From Nymphaea colorata (Eukaryota; Streptophyta; Magnoliopsida; Nymphaeales; Nymphaeaceae): DNA of 43,131 nucleotides. The DNA lies in NCBI RefSeq assembly GCF_008831285.2, contig NW_022204944.1, forward strand, positions 1-43,131, given 5' to 3'. Under the pieces are notes generated by a model. The model made no database searches, was not told the origin of the DNA, and was given only the letters and a program-made list of their open reading frames with translations. The position numbers and the translations under genes were made by a program. Below, piece by piece: positions 1 to 11,265 of this stretch; position 1 is the first letter of the stretch, and each line of letters opens with the position of its first letter.

Positions 1-89
1 CCAACCCCAACCCAACCCCAACCCCAACCCCAACCCCAACCCCAACCCCAACCCCAACCCCAACCCCAACCCCAACCCCAACCCCCCCA
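1..89. repeat. Left telomere, C4A2-type repeats
   Basis: About 14 tandem units of CCCCAA run from the first base to about position 89, with one shortened CCCAA unit near the start and a run of seven C at the inner edge. The strand orientation (C-rich strand at the 5' end) is that of a true left chromosome end. T2G4 telomeres are known from Tetrahymena and other oligohymenophorean ciliates. Confidence 0.97.
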
Positions 90-262
90 TTATCTATATG
101 ATATATATTAAAATCATACAATCTTGAATCATTAGAGGAAGGAAAGAGAATCGTTGAGGGTATCCATGCTGATAAATACATATATTTTCCTCCTTAATCG
201 AATTCTCGAATCTATTCATTCCCAACTGCAGCATCTGTCTTTTTGTTTATTCTCAATTCGTA
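90..262. other. Left subtelomeric spacer
   Basis: AT-rich spacer of about 170 bp between the telomere and the stop codon of the first gene. I see no open frame of substance, no repeat and no RNA gene in it. It would contain the 3' untranslated region of the minus-strand RING gene. Confidence 0.6.
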
Positions 263-1390
263 TCACTTTGAGAGGCTTAAATAGCGGCATCTAATCACAT
301 CTCCTTGGGAAAAGCTGAATTCATTTTTTCTAACAATCTTATATTTGCTTTACTGGATATCTTTCCTTTTTAGCTAACCGTATTTGTTGACAATATAATC
401 CAAAGAGTTTATATTCATGTTGGAGCAAAAGCCTATGAGGATGTTACCCATCATTTTATTGATCTTTATTCCCCATTTTATCGAAGCGATGCTGTTTGTA
501 TAGATAGGATTAGCTATGTAAAAGTGAAGGAAATCGAACTTTTACTTGATTTCGTTGAATGATGGCTTTATTAATGTTGGATTCGGAAAGGTAAAGTGCT
601 GGTGGAAGGTCGTATAAAATGATATTAGCAGGTCCAAAGGTTCACCTAAGATAAGACATTTTGTCAAGTTTTATATCCGGTCGCACCGATGATTCAACTC
701 ATCAACAGTTTGCTCTATGTCTGTCACTCTTGAGCCGACACTATTAATCTCGTTTTCATAGCACTCGTAGCTTCTTTCAGTGTTATGCGTAGTCTAATCT
801 TCAATTATATGTGACTATAGGTATTTTACTTTGGGCATGGCGACTCCACAAAAATTGCATTAAATTAGATATTTTTCACAGTGGTTTATGTGTTCCTGGT
901 AGCTCTTTATTAGAATTTCAGCGTGACAGCCTCGACATCTTCGGACTATATAACAATAATGCTACTCTTGAAGCCACATTTTTGCAAGTGATTTCCGATT
1001 TCAGAGTAACGGAAAATGTCTTTGCAACCGTTTTAAAAGTTGGGGCATTTCATGATGATGCCTTCCAAGACTGATTTCATGATTGGGGGTATTTTGCTGC
1101 TTACGAATGTTCGCTTGCATTGCGGGCATAATGACTAATTAACATCGTGAGAGTTGCATTTTTGGAGCCATGTCTTGATGCAGTAGTTACAAAAGGCATT
1201 TTGGCAGCCAGATTGCTGACCGCATGCGACAGGTTGCCACACGATATGGTGGCAGATGGAGCCTAATTGTAATATACTTACATATTAAGTGGTCAACTTC
1301 GATCATTGACTCAATCACTAGTCCCCTCTATAGCATGATTTGGTCCTCCTCGTCTTCATCCGAGCATGAGTCCTCATTGCATTTGATCAT
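263..1390 (-). CDS. RING finger / TRAF-type zinc-finger protein (predicted E3 ubiquitin ligase)
   Basis: With TAA/TAG read as Glu and two introns removed (1263-1281, 19 nt; 946-965, 20 nt) this is one intact frame of 362 residues. Residues 37-85 form a RING: CSIC, then spaced Cys residues, FCNYC and a closing CPQC. Next come TRAF-type zinc-finger units (KCPN...C, HLQKC, CRGC...H...C, CNFC...H). The C-terminal 120 residues (KWGIKI, IGFC, SFSQGDVI) resemble the beta-rich SPRY-like domain that follows zinc fingers in many ciliate proteins. RING proteins of this build usually transfer ubiquitin. The first intron falls inside the first RING Cys codon, so the splice is needed to build the domain. 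It lies 53 bp downstream of the V-ATPase H gene on the same strand. Substrate cannot be told. Domain call firm, function inferred. Confidence 0.85.
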
Positions 1391-1443
1391 CTGGTTTTAT
1401 TATACAATTAATGATAGGATTGAGATTGATTTGATGTTTATGA

Positions 1444-2857
1444 TCATATAGCTTGCCAATTTTGGATCATGATCTTTTGAAGAGCCAGCAAGGCCTGCTC
1501 TCGAACCGATTTATCCTCACTGAATCTTGCCTTCTCCATGATTATGTCTTTTATTTGCAGTGTTTCAATTACTCTATATCAAATGTATGCTTACGCTTTG
1601 CCTCTCGGATAGAAGCGGCAGAATTATCCAAGGTCATAGCAGGCAATAGCAACATTTAAAGTTCTTTTGCTACTCAGCAGATATTTCAGCTTTCTATATT
1701 TTGCCATATTTACTTCACCATATGGTAATCATTGGCTTCGAATTTAATTGCATTCTCTTTCCAAAATCTTTAATTGTGAACTGAACTCCATTCAAGACTG
1801 TCAGAATTGATTTCTTTCACATATTTATCAAAGGAACTCAAGACACGAATATTGCTTTATAAGATGGATCCAATGTCCTTTATAGCATTGATTAATTCTT
1901 CATCCTTTATGTTTCCTTTCAAGATAGTGTCAATGATCTTGAGAAGTTTGCTATCCATCATAAGCTCTAAGCAGCTATGCTACTTTTAGATGTTTTTGAA
2001 GATCATAAAAGCTACTCGAGTGATTTTCTCTCTTGAAACTTTTTGGAGAATCTAGCAGACACTCTTCACCAATCCTAACTTAGGCACTGATATGAACTTT
2101 TAAATGGCCTCATCCACGAATGAGAGCATCCAAATGTTGAGAAGAGTATAGTAAATGAGCTGAATATCGTTTCCGCTTTTGTTTAAACATTCAACAAGGA
2201 AAAAACCTCCTCCGTTCTCCAGGAAGACTTTAGCCAGGTCTGCATGCTTGTTTAAATGGGCAAAGCAAGTGACTAACCCATAATCCGAAATTGATTGGCG
2301 TTGGGATCTTTATCATATAACGATTACTTTTTGATCTGCAAGAGATCCAGCAGGAAAAGTCTTTGATCGTTGAAATATTGATCAACAGTCAACTATCCCA
2401 GTATAATTGAGGCTACTCTTGATGCCGCTAGGATAGTCACTTCTCGATGATCATCGAAAGGAGAGAAAGACTTGAGTTTCGATATCAAGCTTGGATATTT
2501 TCCTTTTTTAAGGCCATTGATAAGCTACCTAAGCACTCCTCTTTCTTCAGTGAGGATGGCGTCAAGAGTCGGCAATACATATTCCATAAGATCTCTATCT
2601 CTGTTCAAATTAGTGATGACATCAACAAAGGTATCAACATACACTTCAGGATCATCTTGCAGAAGAGCTCTTTGGCTAACTTTGTTCCTTTAGTTGAACC
2701 TGAGGAAGTACTCAACAGTTTTTTGTTTCAAACTTTTTTCATTTCGAACAAAATGGCTGAAACCTAACTTAACTCGGTTACTGACTGCGATAAGCTACTT
2801 TTCTTTTTGGTAAAAACTTAGAGAATAGTGATGATATTTCTTATCGTCTGTCTTCAT
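1444..2857 (-). CDS. ATP6V1H: V-type proton ATPase V1 subunit H
   Basis: After removal of three introns (2308-2327, 1694-1713, 1574-1594; 20, 20 and 21 nt) the frame is intact and gives 450 residues; family members have about 480. It matches subunit H along its length: ILAASRVASIILGEL in the N-terminal HEAT-like part, YYTLLNIWMLSF in the middle, LSSFDKYVKEI...LEWS..H...FWKENA, then AIACYDLGEF..FYPRGK and ALLALQKIMIQNW at the end. Subunit H bridges the V1 head and stalk and is needed for ATP-driven proton pumping into contractile vacuole, endosome and lysosome compartments. TAA at 1770-1772 sits where relatives carry Glu before FW. The start is the first in-frame Met, and the stop is TGA. This gene shows that neither the code nor the assembly needs correction here. 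Confidence 0.95.
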
Positions 2858-2970
2858 TTATATTTTTTATAATTATCAACTTTAATTAATCATATCTTGC
2901 CAAATAAGCCTTCTTTTGAGTATGATTGTGATGAAAAAATCGATAATAATATCATCAAAAGATCATTGCT

Positions 2971-5398
2971 TCATTTGTCAGAATCGAATATTCTTTGCTC
3001 GGATATGGCGACTGGAACTCCCTTATAACCAATGTTAATCTTCATCTTTTGAAGGTGTTTGAAATGGCGAACGCCTGCACAACTAACACAGCATGCGATT
3101 AAAAGAGTTCCGTAGCAGATCAGTATCAAGACGATAAAGTTGTAATAAATGGATCCTAGGAAGCCAACGCAAACTGAATTTCTAAAGTCCATTATTGACT
3201 ATCCGATAACCCTGCAATCCATGCCATTGAATGTTCCAGCGGTTAAGTTTGTTATTCCGTCATAGTTGGTCTGCAAAATGGTGGAATATGTGGTCACGTT
3301 GGCCTGGATGGCTTTGAAAAAGTTATCGTAGTCGGTCACATCAGTAAGCAAGGTGTTTAGTTGTGTGATCACAGTCTGCATCTTATTCTTTCTCGGCACG
3401 TTCCAATTATCTTCTAGATTTTTGACAAAGTAATAATAGTTACAGTACAGTCCGCCGTATCTCGCTTGAAGAGAGGTTGAATATGAAGTATCTCCTGCTG
3501 CGCTCTAAAGTTGGTTCATGATCTCATAGCAGCCAAAAGTGCAAGTAGCTGTCGAGGCTAAGTTGCTGCAAGGGTTATTTTGGGCCTTTCCTGAAGGACA
3601 GTTGTAAAGTGTATAAGAGGGCATCCATGAATCTGCAGCAACGTTGGTAGGATTGCTGCAATTGAAAATTGGGTAACTCAGTAGTCTGACTCCATCGATA
3701 AAGTTAAGTGCAACAGGATCATTGATCTCGAGAAGTTGAGCGTTTCGTATTTTAGTAACAGTGTTTATGCCATTCGTGATTGGAGTTGTAAAGTTGGCTG
3801 TTGATAATCAGGTATTAAGGACCCAAGTAGCTGCACTCCTTGAGTGATTAATACTAGATTTGCAAAAGATCTGTTGAAAGTTGGCTAGATTTCGTTCATC
3901 ATCCACCCTGAACCATCTTCATGCAATTTCTCGTCAAATTTCCCATTTTATCCCAACCCATCTTCGAAAAAAACTCATAAGTTCCATTACCAGTTGCAAA
4001 TTTATTGTCCATGTATGCGCAAATCTGCGATACATTTGGTCCTAATATACTCAACAATATGAGTATCATAAATGATAATACGGTTAAAAAGTACATAAAA
4101 CCGCAAGTGAAGTACATGATAAGCCGAATTCTAACGACTGAAAAACATGCAAGAAGGACTGCAGAAACTCCTCCTAAGAGGGCTAAGCCAAAGAAACATC
4201 CATATAGAGCTTTCAGCAGTAAAACAAGTTGAGAATATAGAGATTGATTCTGAGTTTATCAAAAAAATACCTTAAAAAATTTGCCAAGCTTAGTCATAAA
4301 GTCATCGATATTTGCTTGCAAGTTCGTGGTGGATGTGAGAGTGGCAGCCATTTGGCTATTAACACTCACATTAGTGGCTGTGCTCAGGTTTCCCCAGGCA
4401 GCAATCATCGGATCCATCACATTATTGATCTCATTGAAGATTATGTTAGATGTATAATACATGTATCCGAGAATCGTTGATGAGTTTGTTGTTGGACCGT
4501 AATACATTGTCTTAAATTGAGAAGAAACGGCTTGGTAGGTCGTTCCGTTGTTTGCAAACGCATTGTTATATATAGTGTTACTGTATGTGGAATACGTGTT
4601 ATTCATTTGCGTTTGATAGAATGTTTGCTTCGTTCTGAGGTTTCCAGCATTATTCAAAGACTAAATCATAAGATTTTACATTTTGACTCTGAGTCCAAAT
4701 TGTGTTGAAATTATTCTTGAATGTTGTTAAATCGGTTGAAAATGGCCCTAATCCTGTAAAGAAGCGGTTCTAGACAGTTGGAGAAAGTCTTCCATTGACC
4801 AAGTCATCTCCGATAGCTGTGATTTTGCATCCGATATCATTAAAATACAAGATTATGTAAGAGCCTTGGACCAGCGCTATGATCGATCCGGCTGCAACGA
4901 CCAGATAGAAGACAACTGACATGTAAGCAGTCCACTTGAGCTCACAACTTCCATAATTTTCCTTTTAAGGCTTTCTGCATTTTTGACAAGTAGGGTGCCT
5001 TTCTAGATAATCAAGACCTTACATGGCCATGTGCAACAGCAGCACAAGGGTATCCACAGGATTAGGGAAATTGCAAAGGCTATCATGTGTGGGGCGGCGA
5101 TAAGTATAGTATTACTATTAAGGGGCATTAGACTTTGATTGAAGAGGATGGATTCGATTTACTAATTCGTGAGGTAGCTATATTGATTGATATATTTTTT
5201 CGTTGATTAGACGTCGCTACTGGAGTAGGATCCGTCGTAATAGCTGCAAATGGCTGATCGATATGTGTTTCGAATGGTTGAGATATGCGTATCAGTTGCT
5301 TTGATGGCAGCGCAATGCAGGTTTATGATCAAAAACGTAAAGATGATTATTCCTTGGATAAAGATGTTGCTTTGGTTTGGTGGGGGTCGTGGAAACAT
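2971..5398 (-). CDS. Prominin-like five-pass membrane protein
   Basis: About 780 residues. It starts with a hydrophobic leader (residues 14-30). The first membrane span near residue 104 ends in four consecutive Cys, followed by a short Cys-containing loop. TM2 is near 152, then a Thr/Asn-rich extracellular loop of about 200 residues, TM3 and TM4 as a close pair near 371 and 408, a second large extracellular loop of about 300 residues with many Cys and N-glycosylation sequons, and TM5 near 726 with a short tail. Five spans, two large outer loops and a Cys-rich patch after TM1 are the prominin plan; prominins organise membrane protrusions and ciliary membranes. Introns: 5003-5022, 4661-4679, 4250-4270. 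Near 3900 and 3805 the frame changes; a 29-nt intron or missing bases could explain the first. The family call rests on topology, not on residue identity. Confidence 0.6.
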
Positions 5399-5805
5399 GC
5401 AACAGTTTAATATTTTTTTGAAGTTATATTATAATCTAAATCATTTTATTAGATTCGAAAAATTACATTTATCAATTTATATGACATTAATATCATATTT
5501 GACTTCTTTAATAACAATGAATAGAGATAATAAATATGGAATCCAAACTTATTAATCACTTACAGTATTTATGAAGCTTTTTAGGACGATAAATAAAGAA
5601 TAAAAGAAAAATCACATACTTTTTTTCTTATTGAAGTCTAATTAGTCTTTTCGGCTATTGACTGATTTGCAGCTACGGATACTAAAAGGAATGCTGAAAT
5701 TTGAGCGTCTATAGAAGCTTCCATTCGATTTTTTCATTTCCGAGTGATAAAGCTTATACTTAGAAAGCACAATTTTCTCCAAATGCTAAATGACATCAAC
5801 TGTTC
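5399..5805. other. Intergenic spacer
   Basis: About 400 bp between the start of the prominin-like gene and the stop of the TBC gene, both on the minus strand. AT-rich, with no frame showing protein-like composition. It should hold the promoter and 5' leader of the prominin-like gene and the 3' end of the TBC gene. Confidence 0.6.
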
Positions 5806-6819
5806 TCACATATTTTTCGGTTAGGGATTCACATTAAAGGCACACCTTTCACTATCTAGCTTTTTCATGAGGTTCTGCCATAGCTCTTTTTGGCCCATCA
5901 GTGAAGAAGAAAAGTAGATCTTGTAGGGATTGTTATTGCAATTGGCTTGAGATACAGCTCTGTCTATTTATAACTTCGTTACGGAGTTTGCAAATGTGAA
6001 AATTTTCTTAAGATCGAAGTAAGCGCGGCAGAATTTAGTATCTCTGAATTGCTCAATATATTCAAGAAAATCGATCTCATCTTCGAGTTTCATTTCTAGT
6101 AGCTAGTTCTTTAGAGCCCTTATTATCCCCAGCGCAACTAATACTGGTGCAAATTCCTTCTTTGATATGATGAAGTCCCAGACTCTTTTCGCAAAATCTA
6201 AGGAAAAATTGTAAAAGAAAAGTGTAATGAACCATTGAAAAAGCCATAACTAATCTTGGATATTTATCTTTTTCAATTTTTCATAAATTTTGGGTATTCT
6301 TTTCTCCAAAATGATCCAAAAGACTTCACAGTAGAGCTTACTTAGAGGAAACCCATCCTCAAATAGTCCGATTGCCAGTATTTTATCATGGACCATCATG
6401 CGAACCAATAAGTTATAACTTTCCTCTTCCTAACATCCAGACAGCATCAAGAAGCCGCCAACGAAATTCAAGCCTTGCGTGTAACCGACATGTGGAAAAT
6501 AGACTGCAACTTTTCTCAATACTTTTTCAAAGGTGTCAATGTTTTGTTTATATCCGAAGTAAGTGGACTCAGGGAAGGTCCGGGTGACATCTTTTGAGAT
6601 TTGTTGAAAGCAGGGGTGGGGATGTTTGATTTCATCGTTCCAGAAGTGTTTGGCTGGTATTTCGACGTTATGTGTGATTTTAAGTTAATGCTCCCACATC
6701 AATCTATCTTTTTATGTGATAACTTCTCTTGACATGTAACTGCCGTCCTCGCTGGCTTGGCTATCGAACAAATCTCCAAAATAGTTTGATTAGATTTCAG
6801 ATAAATTGCACTGTCCCAT
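5806..6819 (-). CDS. TBC-domain Rab GTPase-activating protein
   Basis: A single intronless frame of 337 residues. The TBC domain covers most of it. The two catalytic fingers are intact: I-S-K-D-V-T-R at about residue 73 (arginine finger, consensus IxxDxxR) followed by TFP, and Y-T-Q-G-L-N-F at about residue 112 (glutamine finger, consensus YxQ). Downstream LLVRMMV and LWLFQWFITLF match later TBC helices. TBC proteins supply Arg and Gln in trans to speed GTP hydrolysis by Rab GTPases, so a role in vesicle traffic is expected. The Rab target is not visible. MGQC at the N-terminus has Gly2 and Cys4, a possible lipidation signal. The start lies 15 bp after the stop of the upstream gene on the same strand, which is very tight. 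Confidence 0.92.
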
Positions 6820-6834
6820 TTAATATTATAATAA

Positions 6835-7606
6835 TCATCTAACTTTTAAATGTTTTTTACTGTGATAGAATTTCGGGACTTATTATTTTTGAAACGGAAT
6901 CACAGTTGGGGAAAGTTTGATGCTTGTTGTCAATGGGTATATACGGAAAGAAATTAATGGAATTACAAGTAAAGCTTTGGTTGATTTTTCAGTTACTTGC
7001 ATGTTTGCTATCAGTATGTGAAAAAAGTATAAAATATCAATTTTTGGAAAGTTATGCAAGGCATTGACGACGTGCTGATATCCGAATACATCTTTTTCCT
7101 TACTTTTTTGAGTCAACTTCAACTTATTTTTATATTCCATGCACATTTTACCACAATTTGTCCTAGTCGTGCTTGATTGATGGAGAAATTGTCTAAGGCT
7201 TGAATGATATAAAATTGCTTATTTTTCTTAGAGATGGGCGTTTGGACATTAGACTTAGCTTTTGCCTTCTTTAGCAGCTTTTTTTTATGGAATTATTTTT
7301 TGAATTGGCACAATCATCTTTTTGGGAAAGATGATAGTTTCTATCTTACCGAGCTTATTTTTTGGGCAGTGTTACTAAGTTGATCTCTTTTTGTAAGCAC
7401 CCTTTTAATTGCCTCACAGGGTTATTGTCACAAGTTATTTATCTTAATGCTTCGTGTTATATTTCAAAATTAGTTGATTCTCTTTGGCTTTTTTGAGCAA
7501 TCCAACTTACTCGATGGGTCGGATCATCTCGATTAGCATTCAGTGGTTAATTTTAGCTTTTTTTATTCGGAAGGACTGGCTCTATGCTTCTACCAAGTTT
7601 GATCAT
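6835..7606 (-). CDS. Unrecognised basic protein, 249 residues
   Basis: I do not recognise this protein. With one 22-nt intron removed (7354-7375) the frame is intact. It is Lys-rich in its first two thirds (for example FPKKMIVPIQKIIP followed by a Lys/Glu stretch) and ends in a more hydrophobic part (ILYFFHILIANMQ, ALLVIPLISF) that is too broken to be a clear membrane span. Many Glu positions are written TAA or TAG and fall in charged Lys/Glu runs, which supports the reading. No catalytic motif was seen. The stop is 15 bp from the TBC start. The intron choice is mine and a different splice would change about 30 residues in the middle. Confidence 0.5.
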
Positions 7607-7669
7607 AGTCGTTAATAATTAAATTTAGTTTCAACTGTGAATTATATATTGAATTAACATCTTCGTGCA

Positions 7670-8811
7670 TCAAGCAGCCTGTTGTTCCTCGGTTGCTTCT
7701 TCTTCCTCTTCCTCTTCGCCAAGGCTTTCCAGGTAAGGCTCCACAAGCTTCTTGAATTGGGCATCTCTGTTGGCGTTATACAAGAAATTTGTATCGATAT
7801 CTTTGATGGATTGATTTTTCCACTCAACCAAGAATTGCTCGGATAGAAGACCCTCTTTGACGACGTTATATAAGATCGTTGGTAAAAATTTGGTATAGTC
7901 TTTATCCTTATTAGCCTCCAGGAAAAGATATTCGATGTTGAGTAATGTCTCGAGTTCTGGCTGAATGAGGACGAGCCTTGATAAATACATAATTACTTTT
8001 TGACTAAATTTAAATAGAGTTTGCTGTGCTCCTTTAGTTGCTGGCTGATGTTAACTGTAAAGAAAGATTTGAACAGAGCGTAAGCTACCAAAGGCTTTTT
8101 GAGGCCTAAGGGTTTCACCTTATGGACGATTTTGGCTGATTTAATATCGAAGTCTTCATTTTTCAGCCCGTCGATTGTATCTTTAAGATAGACAACAAAT
8201 CTCTATAGTTCTTCACTTCCAAAGTCCATGATCTCGGTATTGAAGACAACTGCAACTTACTCAACGGTTTCTTACTTTTTCGACTATTTCTTTTCTGTGT
8301 TTGATGAATGGGCATTTGGAGCTTTTTATGCTTAGATTTTGACAACTTTGCTGGCCTGACTTTTGTATGTTGGGGGATTTTTAGTGATAAAGGCTGCAAG
8401 ACGATGTTTGTTATCAAGTTCGCCAACAAAGGGACATGAGTCGCATTTTCCGTTGATTTTATCACCATTGACTGTCAGATACATCTCAGGTAGCTTGCAC
8501 TTGGGACAGCAGACATACTTTTCGATGAACTTGTCCAAGACTTTTCTTAAATCTTCTTCGGTGAATTCTCCATTAATGATGTAATTTGTGTTATTCTTGC
8601 CTCCAGCCTCTTTGAAAGTGGTCTGGGATGCTTTTTCAAAGCCGAACCATTTCAAGATGTATTGTTCATTGGTCCTTAAATGTTTCGCCACATCTCCAAG
8701 GTTGACGATATTAGTCTTAATGCCGTTACCTTTGCTTTCGATCTTTAGCTGCATCTTTGGCATTTTGTATCTGAATTTGGGGTCGATAACTGTGGATGGT
8801 ATGTTCAACAT
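7670..8811 (-). CDS. EIF5: Eukaryotic translation initiation factor 5
   Basis: One intron (7977-7996, 20 nt) removed gives 373 residues. The N-terminal domain has the family signature FRYKMPKM...ESKGNGIKTNIVNL, then KWFGFE and YIINGEF, and a C4 zinc ribbon at about residues 95-120 (CPKC...CDSC). This domain is the GTPase activator for eIF2 in the 43S complex. An acidic linker rich in TAA/TAG-encoded Glu follows, then a C-terminal W2/HEAT domain ending in an acidic tail of consecutive Glu. The length is a little short of the human protein (431). I chose the Met 20 codons before the MPKM motif because it gives the usual short leader; an in-frame Met 13 codons further upstream is also possible. 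It is divergently arranged with the HAD phosphatase gene, 159 bp apart. Confidence 0.95.
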
Positions 8812-8970
8812 TGATTTTGAAAAAATAAAAGAAATATTATTAGGAATCAAAGTTTTAAATTATAAGTTAGGATTGGCCTGATAATTTTAGAGGCAAAGTT
8901 ATTGATTATTTAACATAATAAACACGATGATTTAGCAATAATAATTAATTGTTCAACATTAAAAACTCCC

Positions 8971-9847
8971 ATGTCCAAGAAAATAGAAAGCATCAAAGAA
9001 ATTGCAACAAAATATAGAAATTTCTTTTTCGATCTTGATGGCGTCATCGTAAATTATGTGTTAAATAGTGGAAAGGAACCCAAAAAGTCAAAGGCGGTGT
9101 CGAGGCATTGGAGTATCTGAGATAAAATAATAAACGAATCTTTTTCATTACAAATAGCAGCATCAGGAATAAGGCTTTGCTTAAACAAAAATTCTTGGAA
9201 GTTGGCTTTTAGGCCAGCCTCGATTAAGTAGATTCCACACAATTTAGATCTACCCGAGTGACTATATCACCAGACTGTACATAACTTCAAAATACTCTAA
9301 TCTGAATTCATGGCTTGTAGTTGGGAAGAACACTTTATATGAAGAGATAGTAAAAACCGGAAAATAAGTGGTTCATATTGATTCCTTACATTTCGAAGAA
9401 GACTCAGTGGAGTACATAATAAAAAAGATTGACAGATCATTTGATGGAATCGTAATGGGTTATGATTTCAAGCTTACCTACCAGAAGAATTTGCTTATAT
9501 GTCTTTTCATTCAAAAAGGAGCGAATTCATTGGAACAACCCTGATAAATACACAATGGTTCAAAATTTAAGGTGCCTGGCTGTGGAAGCATGATCAAGTG
9601 CATTGAAGAATCAACGTCAGTCAAGGCAGAAATAGCAGGCAAACCCAATCCATTCATCCTGCAATACCTAATCGAAACCTAAAAACTCAATCCAAACGAA
9701 TGCATAATGATTGGAGATAACTTGTAAACCGATATTGCTTTTGGCAAAAATGGAGGAATCGATGGTCTTTGCGTCCTCACAGGGTGTCTACAGAGAAATG
9801 GTCTTAAACAGCAACGTTCAACATACTACACAGAATATTTGTTCTGA
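8971..9847 (+). CDS. HAD-superfamily phosphatase, phosphoglycolate/4-nitrophenyl phosphatase type
   Basis: Motif I is F-F-D-L-D-G-V-I, split by a 20-nt intron (9049-9068) directly before WKGT, exactly as in the PGP/PDXP/NagD group. A second intron is 9228-9247. YDFKLTYQK, FIGT, VPGCGSMIKCI, IAGKPNPF and the acid motif MIGDNLETDIAFG follow in order, then LTGV and a TYYTEYL tail. These enzymes dephosphorylate small phosphorylated metabolites such as 2-phosphoglycolate or glycerol-3-phosphate. TAA at 9725-9727 encodes the Glu (Asp in animals) of GDNLETD. From about 9485 on, six single missing bases (near 9485, 9540, 9571, 9784, 9796, 9808) are needed to join the conserved pieces, so as written the frame is broken although nothing conserved is lost. 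Length after repair is about 285 residues, normal for the family. Confidence 0.85.
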
Positions 9848-9900
9848 TTTGTTTTGTGTATAAATCCTTGTGGCAAATATAGAAAAGTATTCAAACATTT

Positions 9901-11120
9901 ATGCATAGCTATTGCTTGACTTAACTAATTATCTGCAAGCATTCGCGGTTTCTAAGGGACATTAATTCTGCCATCCTTCGGTTTTTCATCATTAAATTTT
10001 TAATTCTACTTTATATTTCGCCAAGGTTATTACATTGAATATCCTATTTACTTTCTGTTTGATTTTCCTTCGTTTATTTATTGCTTTCACTTTCTCGGAT
10101 GACATTATCCAGATTATTAAACGAATACTAATTTGAGGATACTAAATTCTGTGGCGGGTCGAACCAGCATTAGGCATTATTTTTATTTTTCGAGCGTGTT
10201 TTTATGCTAAGATTAGAGAACCGATTAGTTTCAGCGGATGTAGGTGTTGATAGCATTTTATTTTTTGCAATTTCCATGAAATGAGACTATTCGCTTCTGG
10301 ACCTTCTTTGAGTAGCTGTTGTGAGTTCAAGCTCCATATTTTTGCTAAAAGAACGGGATTTCATGTATCCTGCCATTACTGATTAAATTTTCTTGAGGTC
10401 GAGTAGGTTCTATGAGTTGAGAAGATTATCGATGACATGGAGTTGAAGACTGAACTTATCTTGGGACTTACCATCGGAACTTAAATCAGCTCGTACATTT
10501 GCTTCTTGATGCTCGCCATTATGATGCCGATTTCTGTCAGGAACTCAGAAAAATATGTTAGAATTTCTGTGCTATTGGGCTTTCGATACATTTAAATTAT
10601 AGTCGCAGTTTATATGATAAATCACTGGTCATTGATAAGCAATAGTTTAGACAAAAATGTCAAGATAGTCCAAAAGATGCGCTTCGGCATAGTTTGGTCA
10701 TTTAGCTTGTATATCATGTAGGTTGAAAAATCTTTCATTTATATCTGGATTCTTTTTCCTATTTCTATGAGTTGGCAAATACTTTAAATACCAGACTATT
10801 AAAATCTTGATGATTCTGGTATTTCGAAATATAAAATTAATAATAATGGCAAATTAGTTCGACATCAGTTCAACTTTGACCGAGTAAATTATCCTCATAA
10901 TCGTTGTCTTCGTAGTCCTTTTCCTTCTCCTGGGTGTATGCATCTTTTGCAGAAGAAGAAAATTCGCCAAGGGTAAAAAAAATCTTCATCTCAATGAGGA
11001 GCAGTTTAGAGATAATATGAATGTGCAAAGAATAGCCAGAATATTCATCAAAATGCAAAGGAATTCTATGAGCAATTCAATGAAGAAGAGTATCATGAAG
11101 GAGTACCGAAGAAAATATGA
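9901..11120 (+). CDS. Multi-pass membrane protein, unrecognised
   Basis: About 400 residues once frame breaks are bridged. The N-terminus (MHSYCLTELIICKHSRF) leads into a first hydrophobic stretch near 10000, and further spans lie near 10050, 10500-10560, 10600, 10720-10770 and 10890-10940 (an almost pure Ile/Val/Leu/Phe run), followed by a basic stop-transfer patch and an acidic cytosolic tail (FYEQFNEEEYHEGVPKKI) ending at TGA. I do not recognise the family. About six to eight one-base gaps (near 10036, 10132, 10317, 10418, 10879, 11040) must be assumed. TGA at 10277-10279 is in frame with coding sequence on both sides and is probably the result of neighbouring missing bases. It begins 53 bp after the HAD gene on the same strand and is convergent with the ion channel. 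Confidence 0.5.
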
Positions 11121-11265
11121 TCATGAACATGATGATTTTAAATTTTAAATTATTTAAACATCAAAAATGATTAAAAATCTTGCAAAGCAACATCCTTTTT
11201 TATTATCTAAACCCTCTACCCATTCAGATTTATGTTATGAATATAATTAAATCATTTACTTTCTA

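Noticed and set aside
8363-8881. Plus-strand frames opposite eIF5
   Set aside because: The minus strand gives the complete eIF5 N-terminal domain with its zinc ribbon.
9049-9068. Treating the short GT...AG segments as internal eliminated sequences left in the somatic genome
   Set aside because: They start GT and end AG like spliceosomal introns, lack flanking TA or pointer repeats, and are uniform in length across genes.
10277-10279. Selenocysteine or Trp at the in-frame TGA
   Set aside because: No family with a catalytic selenocysteine is suggested and all clean genes use TGA as stop; nearby missing bases explain it better.
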